Source: Ischnura elegans (taxonomy: Eukaryota > Arthropoda > Insecta > Odonata > Coenagrionidae). Taken from it: 64,000 bases of DNA. Below, piece after piece: positions 21,401-36,400 of this stretch. Made by a program: the position numbers and the translations under genes. The notes below the pieces were generated by a model. The model was given only the letters and a program-made list of their open reading frames with translations. It did not search any database and had not been told where the DNA came from. Location: positions 8,618,001 through 8,682,000 of the forward strand of contig NC_060252.1 in assembly GCF_921293095.1 (NCBI RefSeq). The letters are read 5' to 3'. The first letter of the stretch is position 1. Each line of letters begins with the position of its first letter.

Positions 21401-24400
21401 TCCAGTTAAAAGATAAATTAAGATTCAATTCGTTGGCAATTCTCTAAGTGGAAATGTGACAAATTTTTCGTCGGTTTTGATTTCCAGACGATAATAGAAT
21501 ATTTTTTACCCTATAGAGGAATTAATTCACAATTTTAGATGAACTACATCTTCTGATAATTTTTGTATTGCGAGGGTTTTTTCTGGCTCATTGTGTTCCA
21601 AATTAAGAAAATGGAAAAAAAGGAAGTCGTCTCTCGCTGGTTGCCTCGTCGATCAAATGTTTTTCCGCCACTTTTGATTGTGGCTCTCCCCGGGAGGCCT
21701 CGGTGTATTTCCAGCATTCTCGTGAAAGAAAAGCTCAAGCTTTTGAGGACCGAGGAAAGAAAAGGCGCGGAGAGAGACATTTTGAGTTCACTGAATATCG
21801 TGACAAACTCCGCCGCAAAAGCCTGAGCCGAAACTCTATTGGCGTTCGCTTGTCGTTGTTATGTCGGGTAGGGTTAAAATAAATGTTTCCCATTGAATTT
21901 CCAAGCGGTTCTGGCCCTCTTGCACTTCATACCCACCCTTACTCCATCGGCTTTAATGGATTGCTGGGCGAATTTCCGACCGTGCCCCCTCCCGGCTTCG
22001 AGCAGTCGAAACCCCCTCCCCCCTTCCTCCCCCCGTAGCCTCCTTCCGTCGTCCGCAACAACGGTTTCCCCCTCGTAGCCTCTCCCACCCCCACGTGTCA
22101 GCGACGTCCCCTCACCCATTCCCGACGGCATATTGGATCTCGCTCTACATACCAGCAGCATCCACTCTAATACATTGCGCTGCCTGCCTTTTGGCCGCAC
22201 AGCTTGTTGCTAGGCTAAGCCAATCCAACGCTTTCATTGAACATTTTTTCCCGACGAATTACAAGCGGCCTCCATTTGTAGTTTCCATGATCTTAATTAC
22301 CCTTTGCGGGAATATATTTTTTTTTAAATTTGCCTCCTTTGGCAAAAAGGTCTGTTCAGTAATTTCTGTTATGTATTTTCAAGAGGCATAAACTGAGCCA
22401 TTTTCTATGAACTCTGGTGTAGAGATATTTAATTTTTTTTCAGGAATCGTAGGTACTAGTTGAAAGCATGGTGGTGAATACTTGTTGTACGGGCTGTTTA
22501 AAAGTTATAATGACACGGATTATCTATTTGTATCCCTTCGGTAAGTCCCCAACTTGGAAGAGTCCTGGTTCAGCCATTAAAGAAAATTCTGTGTTGGTAT
22601 TTGGTTTGCCAGAGAAAAATATCGTCACAATGCAGCTGACAGTATGTCAGTTGCGTTTCCTTTTGCCTATGATGGTGAGATTTATAGATATCAAGGTGCC
22701 TGGCTATCTTTCTTTCGTGCTTGCGAATATTTTACTATTTGCTCTTTTATTGTGAACACTGTTCCTCCAAATGATGAATGTGCCCTCATTTTGGCGAGTA
22801 TTTAGCGGCTGAAAGACATAGTTGTATCTTTTTATAGAATTATGCTCACAAAAATGTATCTATGCGTCATAGGCTTCGGCGCGGCACTTGCTTACATATT
22901 TTGCTGATATTATGCATATCGAAGGACGATCATGTTATTAAGATATATTTCGCAGAGTATAAAATTGTCAAAACCTTCCTTATTGAATTATTTTTCGTTG
23001 ATGATTGGCATTGTGCTCTATATTTGAATTAAAAATTGAATCGTCTATCAACTTCGCAATTTTCCCTTCGCTTGATTCCATTAATTGCATTTTTCATATT
23101 TTAGGTGTTTTGGTATTCAGCCGAAATGAGAGTTTAACGGTAGTTATCACATACGAAAATAAGGAAAATATTGAAGCTCAAAAACACAAAATTTCAGCTG
23201 TAGTACAAAGGTGCTAGTATGCATGTTTAGTTGATCAACTGGGATATTGTTACTTTTTGGCTTTTACTAAATATTTGGTTATAGATAATGTGTAGCTGTG
23301 CTGGAATTAACCCCCGATTAAGCACTCTCTTTAAAATTGCATAACGGATATTTTTACGGCGGAGCGATGATACGGAAGGAGAAAATATTAGGGCTTTTTG
23401 TTGGCACCTGACTCATGATATTTAGCTCATTGCAAGAATTTTTAATTTCATTGGTAACGAGTGGGGACCAAAGGTTAATGCAGGTGAAAATGGCTCACGT
23501 TTTCAGAAGCCTTTGAAATCACTTGCGAGTTTTGAATGGATTTTCCTAATTATTTGTAATTCAAAAGCAGATTGATTACTGTGAACCCTGATATTTGAGT
23601 AATGCTAGAAAAAGTTCATAATTATTTGCTGAAAGTGTTGTGCCTGTCTTTATTTTTGTTATATTCTCTTCTACATTTGCGCCAAATTACGTGGTCTACG
23701 AATGGTCATAAAATTACAATAGTTAAACATAAAATTAGAGAATAAATTTACATTTATGCATTAGGTAGATGTATTATTGTTTGTCCTATCATGAAGGTAT
23801 TTTCTTCTCGTGGCGAGTCATTGGAAAAGTTTAAGCACGACAACACAATTGGGATGCTTCAGCATCCGTTGCAGGTTTAGATTTAACCGCGTGGATCGCG
23901 CTAACTCATAAAATTAGTGAAATTATCAGTGAAATAATTATGAATATAGTTTAACACTATTGCTTTTTTTAACTGATATAATAAAGATTATCCATTTAGT
24001 TTAAATATAACTTAGCTAAATTTCCTCAAAGCCAGTTTAAAGATGCTTCTCTGCTCGTTAAAGAATATTTTTAAGAGTTGTGTGACATCTCGATCCTGTT
24101 TCTTCGGTTTAAAACGCCAAAATACATGAAATTGTAAATTAATGGGGTTTGAAATGATAATTGCTTTAATTCGAAGTTTATGAAGGCTATGGGTAGGTAT
24201 TGATGGAACGCCTTTTTTATTCTAAGAATCATATGTAAAAAAGGTATTCTTTAGTAAGTTGGTGGTATTTTCTTCTAATTTTCAAGTTGCGAGCTCAATT
24301 TGTTTCTCTGTTGCGCATATATTATCAATGAACAATGAGTTAACAGATTTTTTAAAGTTTATTTTAATTTAATAACACAGTGGATTATTTTTCTGTAGGA

Positions 24401-27400
24401 ATATTGCAAGAACCCGATTCTATTCTCTAGAGCGGAAATAGGGAGGTCACAGTATGGTCGCGATTTCTCTCTCACTTAGCTTTAACGCAAAGTTTTTAAC
24501 GCATAAGTTGGGTGACATTTTTGGACCATTACAATACTGCATTATATGCATATCGCAGGTACTAATAGGCTATCAGGTAATGCTTTTGAAAAATTATCTT
24601 CTTTTTGCACCACTTGTGATTTCAAGTTGAGAAGGCTGTGACCCTACGAAGCCATTAGAGGAGCTTTGTTGAAGCTTTGTTCATCGTCATTATTCAGTGC
24701 TCTGCCATTCAGCCGGTCGTTGGCGTTCTCTTCCTACAGTTTACTTTCCAGGGCCAGCCTCTTCAATTTGCCATTTCATGCCTTGCCCATTGAAATCTTT
24801 GTGTGCCTCAGTCCCATTCCGCTGCTTTCATCGAATTCCTCCTCTACAGATGTCGTCAATATTATTTCTTGCCTCAAAAAGTGGTAAACCCAATTAATTA
24901 GGGTTTTTAAAAAATCGCCTCCATGAATTTATCAGTTTGAGGCAAAATTTTATGAAACAGTGTGTTACGAAATGGTAGAAGTTTTTTTCGTATATTTCCG
25001 ATGAAAATAATTGAACGACTAGTTTCAAATCTCATTATGTTATTACCAGTGCCAATAATTATATCAGTTTCTGAAGACGACGCAATTAGGATCTAAAATA
25101 ATTATTCAGTAAGGTTATTTTAAGAAGACATGAAACAGCCTCCGAGTCGGTAAGCATGTTTAGCATCTTCATTTTTGGAAATAAAAATTATCTCTAAATA
25201 TGCTATCAAATTAATTTTTTCAATGTTTACAAATGTTAATAGGAGAGGTGAACCATTTGAAATTTATTCTATAGCGAAAAAAGCATAAATTCTCAGTACT
25301 TTGATATCGGTGACCCAGTATATACGTTGATCTTGTATTGCGTATACTACAGTATGTAATACGCTCGCTCTAAGTGATCCATCGTTCGACGATCGTTCAC
25401 TCGCAACACTGGAGGAAGAGGCAATTTATCTCAGGCCTTAGTGGTAGGAGTCGAGGGGCTTCACCGGAACTGCTGACTATAAAGCCGTCTGATTTGAACA
25501 CTAGCGCTCGTATCGGCTATATAAACTCAGGAAGTCATCTAATCAATGTATGCAAGGCCTTTTAGATAAACCCTTCTAATCAAATCTGAGGAAAATTTAA
25601 TGCTGGAAATTATGCCATCCCATCCGTTATGACCTTCCTTATTCGACTAATGCGTGATACGCTCTTAATCTTATTTATCAAGTACGTTGGATAGCATCAA
25701 GTGTGTACTTTCAGTCAATGCATGTTAATTGCTCATGCGCACGGTTTGGAACATAAAACACTAGCGTAGGCAACGCTGCCTAATGATAGCGATCGACGTT
25801 TTAAAACCTGCGGAGTTAAGTCAGCGATTGTGTGTTTGGAAGAATGGAAGAGTTGTGCGGAATGTACAAATTATTTTACTTTCTATGAAATACAATATCA
25901 CTTGTCACGTCCAATGAGCCTTTGCAGTTGAACTTTGTCTTGTCTACGCGTTTAAATATTACTTTGTCTTTATCGCCTAACTTTGAGTATTTTCATTGCC
26001 TTTGCTCATCCGATGTTGCTGAATTCAATTTCATTTTTGGTATAAGGTAAGTTATCCCCTTACTCTTATCATTTCAATTTAATATCATTAATTCTTGGAA
26101 TCATAAAGAAGTTTCTGTATATTTTTGTGCATCATTTGGTTTATTCCTATTTAATTAAATATAAATTTGTTTTGAAGCTGGCGGAGCCGTACAAAGAGAA
26201 TTTCCTGGCGCTGTTCGAGAGGTATTTGTACCCATCCGTGGAAATGGTTGGTGTAAAGGAAGGAGAGAAAGGAGAGGGAGTCTACATTTCGGAAATTGTT
26301 CCCACAATGTCGTCTGCCTTAGTTATGTCACACCTGCGTTTGCTTGACATTAGATTGAAGCCTTTGACAGGGGCAGATAACAAGCCGCCGCCAAGGAAGC
26401 CCTTTTTGGACTTGATGCGTAAGTAAAATGCCAGCCATGAGCTGTGTGCTTTCTTCCGTGAGCATTTACCTTCGTTATTAGAATTCAGTCATCAGTTAAT
26501 GCGATACAAATTAGCGCGCTTAAGCGCGTTCATGCTTAATGTATGGCTATGAATATTATGGGCTATTGTAGAGTAATTATATCTTGTAATACGGATATGT
26601 GTGCGAGATTTATGAATTTTGAAGCCTTGTCAATTTGGTAGGAGTTATCGAATTAAGTCTTGAGGATAACTTTTAATATTTATAAAGTCCCGTTGCGTTA
26701 CGCTCTGTGCTGATTGTGATTTCATTTCTTTGTATAAATGTTCTCTCATCACATGTAGATACTGTAACCATTATGTAAGCTTCCTTAATAATTAAATTTA
26801 ATATTTTATTCCAAAACTTGTTTAAAATATTTTGAAGAATCAGTGGTAGGAATATCTAATTTCCACATTATGCATAATGGTAACTCATATTTTATTTTAT
26901 AGAGCTTCTCCAAATTGTTTGATGGATTTTCAAAGTTTCAACGATCTTTTGGCTATTTTTAGCGTTGTCCTAATCCATGAGGCTGGCTTGAATGAATGAA
27001 TAATTATTTTTGTGCGTTTCCTTATATTAAGAGCCTGGTTTACGCCACCATTGACTGTTAATTAAGGTATAAATTCTTCCTTCAAAATATTAAACACGTA
27101 ATCATCTCCGACGATGTTGCCCGAAATATTATTTCATGATATAATGAATATAATATTTCGAAACAGCGTATTTTTTCAGGTCTGTATGCACATTTTAATG
27201 GATAAAGTTGTTGTGGCAAGTAGTAATATAAAATCCATTATTATTACTTTCTATTCTGCCATCAATAGTTTTAAATATGAATTTGATGCATTTTAGCGTT
27301 TAGAAATGTATACTGTGAACTTTAAAGACTCCTTAGATGATTTATTTTAATTTCGTTTTAGAATTGGAGTGCAACTGGTGTGAATTATTACCATCTTATT

Positions 27401-30400
27401 TCGGGTTTACATGTAAATGAAGTTTGGAGAGTGGGTTTACCTTTCAGCCTTCATTATGTGGAGGGGGGGCAGTCGTAAGCCTAAACTGTGCAGACGGCCT
27501 GAAGGCTACCCTACTTTAACCGTTAATGGACTTTAATTGCCTTGCCGCTCTGCAGTGTTGAGAGTAATGACCTTGTTTTTTTCCGTTTTGTGTCAAGGAA
27601 ATATCCTGAACTGGAAAGAATCAGAAAAAATTCCTTCATTTTTAAATCACTGAAGTAGTTGTTGAAGCTAAGTGGGGCTATGTGAACCAACAATTTGTGC
27701 TCTTCTTTTGGTTGTTTTCTGGATAAGTTCCGCGTTATTTTTTTTTAATGGAATTAAGCTAGTGTTTCAACTCAGAATAAATAACTACTCCGCGAAGTAT
27801 TTCATAGTGTCACATGCTATGGCATTTTATGACACCTCTATTGTTTCGCTTGATAAAAGCGTAGGTATTTGAGGAAAACGTGTTGAATTAAGGGATCCCA
27901 GGGTCTCCTTAAAACGTATAGATCAGTACTTAAATAACGGTATATTCAGTTACAATATCGCTAGTTGAACGCGAATAAAAATTTTGTAGCATACTACAAA
28001 TATCATCATGAATAGTTATTGCTGATCCTAGAATTACAAATATTCCTTATGGTTGTCCTGTTAAATGCAATTGACATGGCATTCATCGTTATTGCATTTT
28101 AAGTATCACGAGGTTGAATCGTCCATAGATACGAGGCAGCGTTAACTTATTTCGATTAGTGAACTGGTACGGCATATAACTCTCTATGGAGTGGTTAATA
28201 ATTTTATATAATAAAGTGGCTGTGCTTGGCAAAATCTAGAGTCGAAAATATTGCTAGATATGAGCAGTTCTGTATTTAAAAGTTCGTGAGGGAAGGAATC
28301 AAAACGGAGTATTCTATTTAAATTAAATTTCATAGGGTTTTCTAAAAATATTGCCTTTAAAAGGGTTTGTGGCGGTAAAACAATTGCGGATTGAATCGTA
28401 TCGAAATGGAACAGAACAAATCAGAACAGTTCTTGAATTTGATTGCTCGTTTTGACTGGAATTGATTGAGGAATAACTTCTTAAATTTCCTTGAAACGAT
28501 TTCAAATTCCTTATGTATCTAATATCTATGTGTGCAGTATGTGTGTATGTAATATATTACTCTCTTACTATGGATGGAAAATCTCAGGAATTAAAAAAAA
28601 CTCACACAATTTTAAGCTATGCAATAAACATATAATTGGTAGAGAATTCAAAGAATAATGTAATCACTCGTTTAACAATTCGATTTCTTAGGTATAGCTT
28701 TAAATTTTTAACCTGAATGTTATCAGTATCATTATGTCATTTAAAATAACAGTCAATTGTTTTATCGTTACAATCGAAAGTTTGTGTGTGCATGCTGGAT
28801 TCACTGCGTATTGGGGATAAATTTCGTTTTGTTTTTTCTAGACTCTGCTCAAAGAAGTTTCTCAGTTTAATAATATGAAGAAATCATATGATTTTTTAAT
28901 GCAACTTTTATCACTTCTGAATAGACAGATAATCAATATTTGTTTTTAATATCCGTAAAGTTGAAAGAAATATATTTTTGTATTATGGTTGTATTTTTTC
29001 GTTTTTGATTCACTTACTTTAAAAGTGTTATATTTTTTCATTTCAATTAAAAATGAATATTAAATGTATTAGCTATAAATTTAAATATCTCCAGAGGTAA
29101 TTTAATTTTTCTTGTTGAATCCAGTGAGCAGGATCTAATGAAAGAAGTTTCTCAAATACCCGCATGATGTCTCCATTAGAAGTGATTGATAGGCTACATG
29201 GCACTAAGCAGCTTAGCACCCAAGGTGCCAAAAACTAATTCCCAAGTCTGATTTAGCCACCCAAGGCACGTACTGCCTCAGGAAACCATGAATTGGCCTT
29301 TTACTCATCAAAAGCATGCATATGATTTCTTCACAATCATATCCTAATTATAATAAAGTCTAGTTTAATAATGCTTAAGTTATAGTTATGATACCTTTTT
29401 AAATTACCTTTAAGTCTAAAATGACCATCTCACGTATGGACTTGGAAATGATTTTAACGATTTTTATTTCGACAGATCGTACTTTCCGCGATAATTTAAA
29501 CCGAATAATTAGGCCACAATTTGATCCTCGGCATTTTTCATTCGTTTACAGAAATAGGTGAGTCAGCACGAAGTGGACATTTTTTATTTTGCGAATTATA
29601 CTACGGCATTTTTTTGAAATACTTGCCATAACTATGCAACAATTATTTAATACTCATGCATTTTGGGTTAACCTTTTATTAGGCAATGGAATATTTTAGA
29701 CTCTTTCTTCATTTTGTCGGAGCGAAGGAAATTAATAATAGTTGGAGAATTGCCTGTAGTGAAAATTCTAATTGTTCTTGCCTGATTCTAATGTAAGCAA
29801 AACTCAAAAAAAGGTTTTCATGTATCTCTATATAACCACATCTTAATTTCAGCTTCAGTTTTAAACACGTAGTGTACGTGAACCATTTCATTTAATCATA
29901 TTCGTTTATATTTTTAAATGTAAAATACTATACATCATATACAAAATTAAAATTTTTCCATTCCATCAAGAGAGATGTAAAAAATCTCTACTCTTGAAGA
30001 GATGGGAAACAGGAATAAAAATGACAATATCCTTCTTAGTATTTATTACAAATATGAAGATCGTGTACCGGTAATCAAGTTTCAACTAACCGTGAATCAA
30101 GTTTAGTCCTGAATTTGGATATAAACAACTTTTTGTCCATTTAATGAGGAGCATAAAATGCTCAGGAAGAATTTGACATGAAGTGAATTTTATTTTTCTG
30201 CAGAGGGATCAATAGAAGATTTAAAAAAATGTGTTTTTTTTTGTCGTGTAAGTTTCAGTTTAAAAAAAAGCCGTGAATGGCATGCCGTGAAAATAATTAA
30301 AATATCATTCGCTCTTGGCCGAATTCAGCTGGACTACGCTATTGCCACAGAAGCACAGCTGAATCTAAATAAATATTTTTTTACGGAAAAGAGTGTTCTT

Positions 30401-33400
30401 ATATATCCGCGTTTAGTTTCTATATTTACCAGCGGCATATAACATGTGCAATGTGAAATTTGCTGTCGCATTGCGTTAAATTAGTTCTCATTTCACTCTG
30501 TAAGTGCATAAAAACTTCCTAGAATATCATTAGCTCGGTAGTTTTTTACATGATAGTGAGGGATTTTCAATGAAACCGAAACGATTTTATGTGACTTTGT
30601 CTGGATTATCATTATTGAATTTTGCTCTAGCTCATCATAAGCTTAAGTACGATGGAAATGTGGTAATTTTTATTAATGTTCACCAGTTTAATTGGAATTC
30701 TTTTAAATAGCATGGAATTGTATCAGTTGAAATTTTTAGTAAATGAATTACTGTACGCGAACGTGTGCAATGAATCCGTATCATGACCTTTATATTAATC
30801 GCTGTATTTTCTTTCCCGCACCCTTTCATAAAATATTTTGAGTGATTAACTTCGTGAACATGTGTAATGATTTCATATCATTACCTTCATGTTGATCGCT
30901 AGCTTTCCTGCACCCTCCCTTTTATAAGGAAAAGAAGTTTTTTTCCATATGCCACTAATCCCACTCACCTATTGTCAGCGGCGTAGACATTGTTGTCATA
31001 TGTTCACAAAGCTCCTCGGCGGTGCCTCTAATTAATCTCCACCCACGCTAGGGTAATCGTTGATGCGTGGGAAGTCTTTCCAGATTAATACTATTTTTGT
31101 GACGCATTTTTCTACACTCTGATATCTTTTTGGTGAAATAATTAGATTATGATGAAGAGATTTCTGTATTGGAAATATAATTATGAAGATTAACATACTT
31201 TAGTGCTTCATTATTAGTTTAGCGATATAACAAAATTTGTAACAATTAATTTGAAAGTGTATTTAAGTGTTTCAATGTTTTCTCGAGATTGATTATTGTG
31301 TGAACATTTTCCTACCGAACATGAATTGTACAGAATATTTTTATTCTTGTCCCCACCTTTTGTTTAACCTGTATAAACTGACGCTGTTCACTTAAATTCG
31401 TGGTACAGGGACACCGAAAATTGTGGCTGTATTGAAAACTTGGAAAAGGTCGTCTTGGTTTGTTCTTTGAAGACCGCTATCGCCGATATTTAGGCCTTTC
31501 AGAACGAGTATCTTTAATGAGAGTAGCTTTTTCGGGATATTTTTGCGTGGAAGCTAGTTGGCATTCAGCATTCTGTGTCGAATTCAGTGACGTACTTTTG
31601 CTTTACGTGGTTGTGGCTTGCTTCTTCCTTATTACAACGTTATTCCTATCGTATGAATTATTCCTCTCCGAGCAAGTGAGAATTCACGTACTCTTGGCTG
31701 GAATTATTGCTCCAAATTTCGTTTGCGGCACACTTTACGCATTTATCTCGTTCATTTCATGCCGTATGACAAGTTGCCATGTCCTGAAAATGTCCAAATG
31801 AATATTGAATGCCATATGCTGCTTCTTTACGCTCCTAAGATTAATGTTTGTAAGTGAATGAAGTAGAAATCGGAGAGCTTGTTTTTTGCCTTTCTCTTAT
31901 CAAACAATTATAAAAACAACTAAAACGATCATGAATAAAAACTTGCAAATCATTTAGATTTATGAATTGTTATCTTCATTCATGCCGTATTCTGTTTGTT
32001 AATTTCAATTCAATAATGGCACTGAACAATTACGCATTCATATAATTTTTATCGTAAATTTTGAATGCAGCTTTTTAAATTAGTTTTTAGCTATGCATGT
32101 GTAAAAAGTATTTATACAATAATAGGCTTAGTACCATAGCTTAAGTAATGCCGTATCAGGATGTAAATTTTCCTTCCCATATCATTTCGTTGGTAAAAAT
32201 CAAGAAATTTATCTTCGTCAGTTGCTTGGTTATTGGATTGTTTACTTTTGGTGTACCTTTGAAGATTTTGTTCCACCATCTTGACTTATTTACAAGTTTT
32301 GTCTCTTTAGGATTCACGCGTTGTACGTTCCAAAAATCTGTTATAAGTGCTCTCAAGAAGATTTCTCTTGACCTCGATGTGAGAGATGCTTTGATTTTAC
32401 GAATGCATTTTGACATCACATGCGGTTTTCATCGCTATCGCAGGCTCTCGTCGATTTGAAAATGTTTGATTTGGCTGTAATAGTGGTATTACAAATGTAA
32501 GAGATCTTTTAACAAAGGTTGCAGATCTTTTTGTTAAGGCAGACCTGAATGTTCATGTTAATTGAGTATTTTCTACTTTGGATGTTAAAGATGTGATTTA
32601 TTCCCTACTTTACTTTGTGTTTTCCGCTAGCGACACCTATCCTGGAATGCATAAATATTCAAAAATATCCTATAACTCTTATCTCTTCTGCTTCAGATAT
32701 TTTTAATTGAATTTATCCTCCGTTCAAATATTGCGACAGAACGCACATAGCTTATACTCACCGACCGTTTCCAATTTTAATGTTGATGTACGAATAAATG
32801 TCAAATCCGCAGAAACTCTGCGTAAGGTAAAGCCTTATTAAATGAGTGTCGGGTGAATATGAGGGAAGTTCATAGTATGTAGCAGGAGCAGGCCGTATTT
32901 TTTGAGTATATTAAATTTGTTACCGTTGAACGTTATGTTGTACCTGGCGCTGAAGGTATTACATTGAGAAAAGTTCTGTTAATATGTTTTCATTTGGTAG
33001 AGAAAATTACGCTCCTTTTTCATCTTAAACATATTATTCAACCGCACTGCATCAAATGTATGTGGAATGTTTTGATTTTAAGTGTTCCTTCAAAGTTTAT
33101 TCGTATCTAATTAATTATTTTTGGTTCAATCGACCTATGGACCAGGTACTGGGGATGGTAGGTAATATCAACGACTTCGATTTTATTTGCTTGTATTTTT
33201 TGCAATACCTGCTAGTTCATTTATAACCATTATCAATACCTTGTTGATCTCATACGCCAATCATAAAGCTTTCTCTATTATTTTGCGTTGGTAAATGCTT
33301 TGATTGGCTTTAATTTGTATCATCTTTATTTAAAATTTCATCCCATTGACAGTTCCATACATTATTTATAAACTGTGATTGCTATTGTTGAGATTTTTTT

Positions 33401-36400
33401 CCTGATGGTCCTTTGTAAGTTCTATCCTCCTTTTCAATGCCCATATTTCTCTGAAATATATTGTTCATAGTTCCTTATTTTAACCGAATTGCTACTTTTA
33501 ATTAATCATAAGAAGCAGTAGCTGGTGCATTAATTAATATAGGCGTTTCCTGGAAAAGTTTTTTTTACGAAGTGTGCTTCGTAAATAACCCATTCCGATG
33601 TATTAATTTTCTCGGGAATGATATTATGGTCGTAACTCCACAATAAAACACGTTTCCTAATAAATATTTTACGCACTTCGGACTCAGGGAATCTTGTATG
33701 AGTGTTGTGGGCCTATTGCATATGATAGTAGTAGTATTATCTATGTCTTTTAATCGCACATCATGGTCATCCGAAACACCGTTTTTGAATTCTTGAGCTG
33801 CTTTGATGAAGATGGCAGCGCGAATTACGAACTACGCGTCTTCCCTTAAAAAAAAACTGGGAGCGCTTTCGTATGTTCAATAATACACAGAGTTTACTTT
33901 CTTTAGGTCCTCTTGGTTTTCTGAATTGGGTCGTATTCTTGGCATTCAAGTATTTTCAGTAGAATGGGCAATATATTTCTCTTGATGAGGCTATTATTAT
34001 ACCGTATATTTTCTTTACCTTTGATCTTAGCTTTTAAAAAGCGTAAGCTCCAATATAGTAGTGCTGTAATGCCCACGAAATATTTTCCTTATTCTTTATC
34101 TTTATATTTCGAAATTTTCTCTCGGGAATCGCTTTGAACGTTAGAATCCACTTAGTGAATGATTCCTGGCTATATTATAAAATCTTTGGAAAAAGGTGTT
34201 TCGTGTGTGCCGATTTTTTTGTAATATCATTTCAATGTTTTTACCATATTTATATCATTTTGCATTTCGCCTTCCGGTTTACTTTTACTTAAGTTTATGA
34301 TCTCTACGTATAAATCTCGATTATCTCTTTTAAATCCAGAATTTAGTTTTTAATTATAAGCAGAAACACATCTGAAAATATTCCACAACTATTTGAGTCG
34401 ACCAATCCTATAACATATTCATGCCATGATCTGGGGGACTCATGGGTATATATAGTATGAATTTAAAAAGAATAGCTTGCGCAGGTAAAATAATTGTGGA
34501 ACACTACAATATCCAGAATACTCGAGTATCTATAAAAATATAGTATCTGGTTTAATTATGCGGATGTTGAATTTTGCAAATGAAATTGAAGCTTGGTTTT
34601 CTTCCTCAGATGAATTTTCTCGCAACGGCTTATTTCGACTCGTCGGTGTACCTCAGTTTGGGTATCCTCAGGTATCAAGATTTCGTAAATTTATATCATG
34701 GAGGGACTTGAGTGTAGCAAAGGGTATTTCGTTTCTATATCCCGTACTGAAAGGACGTGCGCCCTTGACCCTCCCACCCCCCTCATCACCTGATGCCTTA
34801 CTCTTTCCTCAATTCACCTCGCTCAAACTTAAGCCTGCTCTGAATAGGTGAGGTTGGGACTCTCCCGAGGCAACCACAGGCGTATGATACTACATATTCA
34901 AGGTAGGGGGGGGGGGCAGTTCCTTTCCCTGGGCCCCCCTTGGAATCGAAGGCTTCGCCCGATATCCATACCCAGGGCCTTTCTATCTGTAGCCCGACGC
35001 TTTACCGCTGGAACACCATGCTCCCTAACTTAATCATGAACTCATGAGAAAGACCCTCGCCAAGTCAATCAACTCTCCATCTGTACTCTTGCGGTTTTCC
35101 TTCGACTCATACTTCTACTACTACTAGTTAACCCAGCCCTGAATTTATTCCTCTTCTCAATATCTGCTACCCTCGGCTTTCCCTGTATTCGTATTCCATC
35201 CGTCATGACTCACTGTTCTCCTTGGCTTTTGCCTCTCCTGCATGCCCCTTTCCCACTAAAGCCCCTTCAATGTAAATGCACAAGGAAAAAATTATAAGAA
35301 TAGATGAACTTTAGGATCGAACAGCTTTTCCAAGACGTTTATGAAGAGATGAATCTGTAAAAGAAAACCAGGAAACTTTCATTTTTGTAATAGTGGATTA
35401 AAAAGTGTTCAATTAACTGTAATGGCATTCCACCAATCGAAGAAGTACATCTATTAAAAAATTGACCGTACGTCTCTTACGGTGTGAGGTGGTGTGGAGA
35501 TTTGGATGTGAAAACTTTTGAACCTTCAAGGTTGAAATATCCCTCCATTGCTCCAGTCCAATAATTAGGATGAATTTGTACTTCTCCCGTGTCGAGTTCA
35601 TATCATCAAAACATACCATTCTCCTTACACTCAGTCCATCTAGCTTCTCATAATTTTGTAGAAACTTTTATGTTTCGCTTCGTATCCTATCAATTGGACT
35701 CCTTTAAGTTCAAAGTCTGAATATGGGGATCGGATGTCAAAGTTGAGCTTTGAAAATCATACCCTATCTGTTGTTTCGCTAATGAGCGGGTGTGTTATAA
35801 AGGCTAAGCTGATTTCTAAGGGACCTCCTCAAATCAAATTATTTATCATTCCATACGGAAAAATATCTTTTTTCTCCTTACGTGTTCACTGATCAAAAGA
35901 TTTTAAAGTGACTACGAATAAACTTAGAATCGGAATAGCAAAGTATCAATTTTCTTTTGAATCGGTGTAAATAGGACTTGTAGAAGAGCATTGTGTAAGT
36001 TTGGAGTGATATACCTACCTCTAAAGGAATCTTAAATGTCGTGATAACCCTTTTTTCCCGTTGCGTTTATCCTGTGAAGATTTTTTTTTCTTATAGCAGG
36101 AGAGTTAACTTTGGAATGTGTATCTGTATTGGTCCCTTCCGTAGTACTCATTAATTCAAATACTTTGATGCTTCCTTTACTTCGTATAAACATCACCACG
36201 GCCACCATCTGTATTTCCCGATAACTTGTTTCCAAAAGACCGTCTTCCTTCTCCGCAAGCGAAAGATCGTATTTCCTCTCTTTACACACCTCTTCGAGAA
36301 CCTTGTTTGATCTCTCTCTAGCCTTATCTTCTTCCTTCTCCTTATACGTATCCTGAAGTAGCAGGCTTTTCTCGTCCTCTTTAATTATGTAATTTCTCCA

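Noticed and set aside
31460-31801. 113-codon hydrophobic frame that could be a small membrane protein
   Set aside because: Hydrophobicity follows from T-rich DNA. No start context, partner exon or family match.
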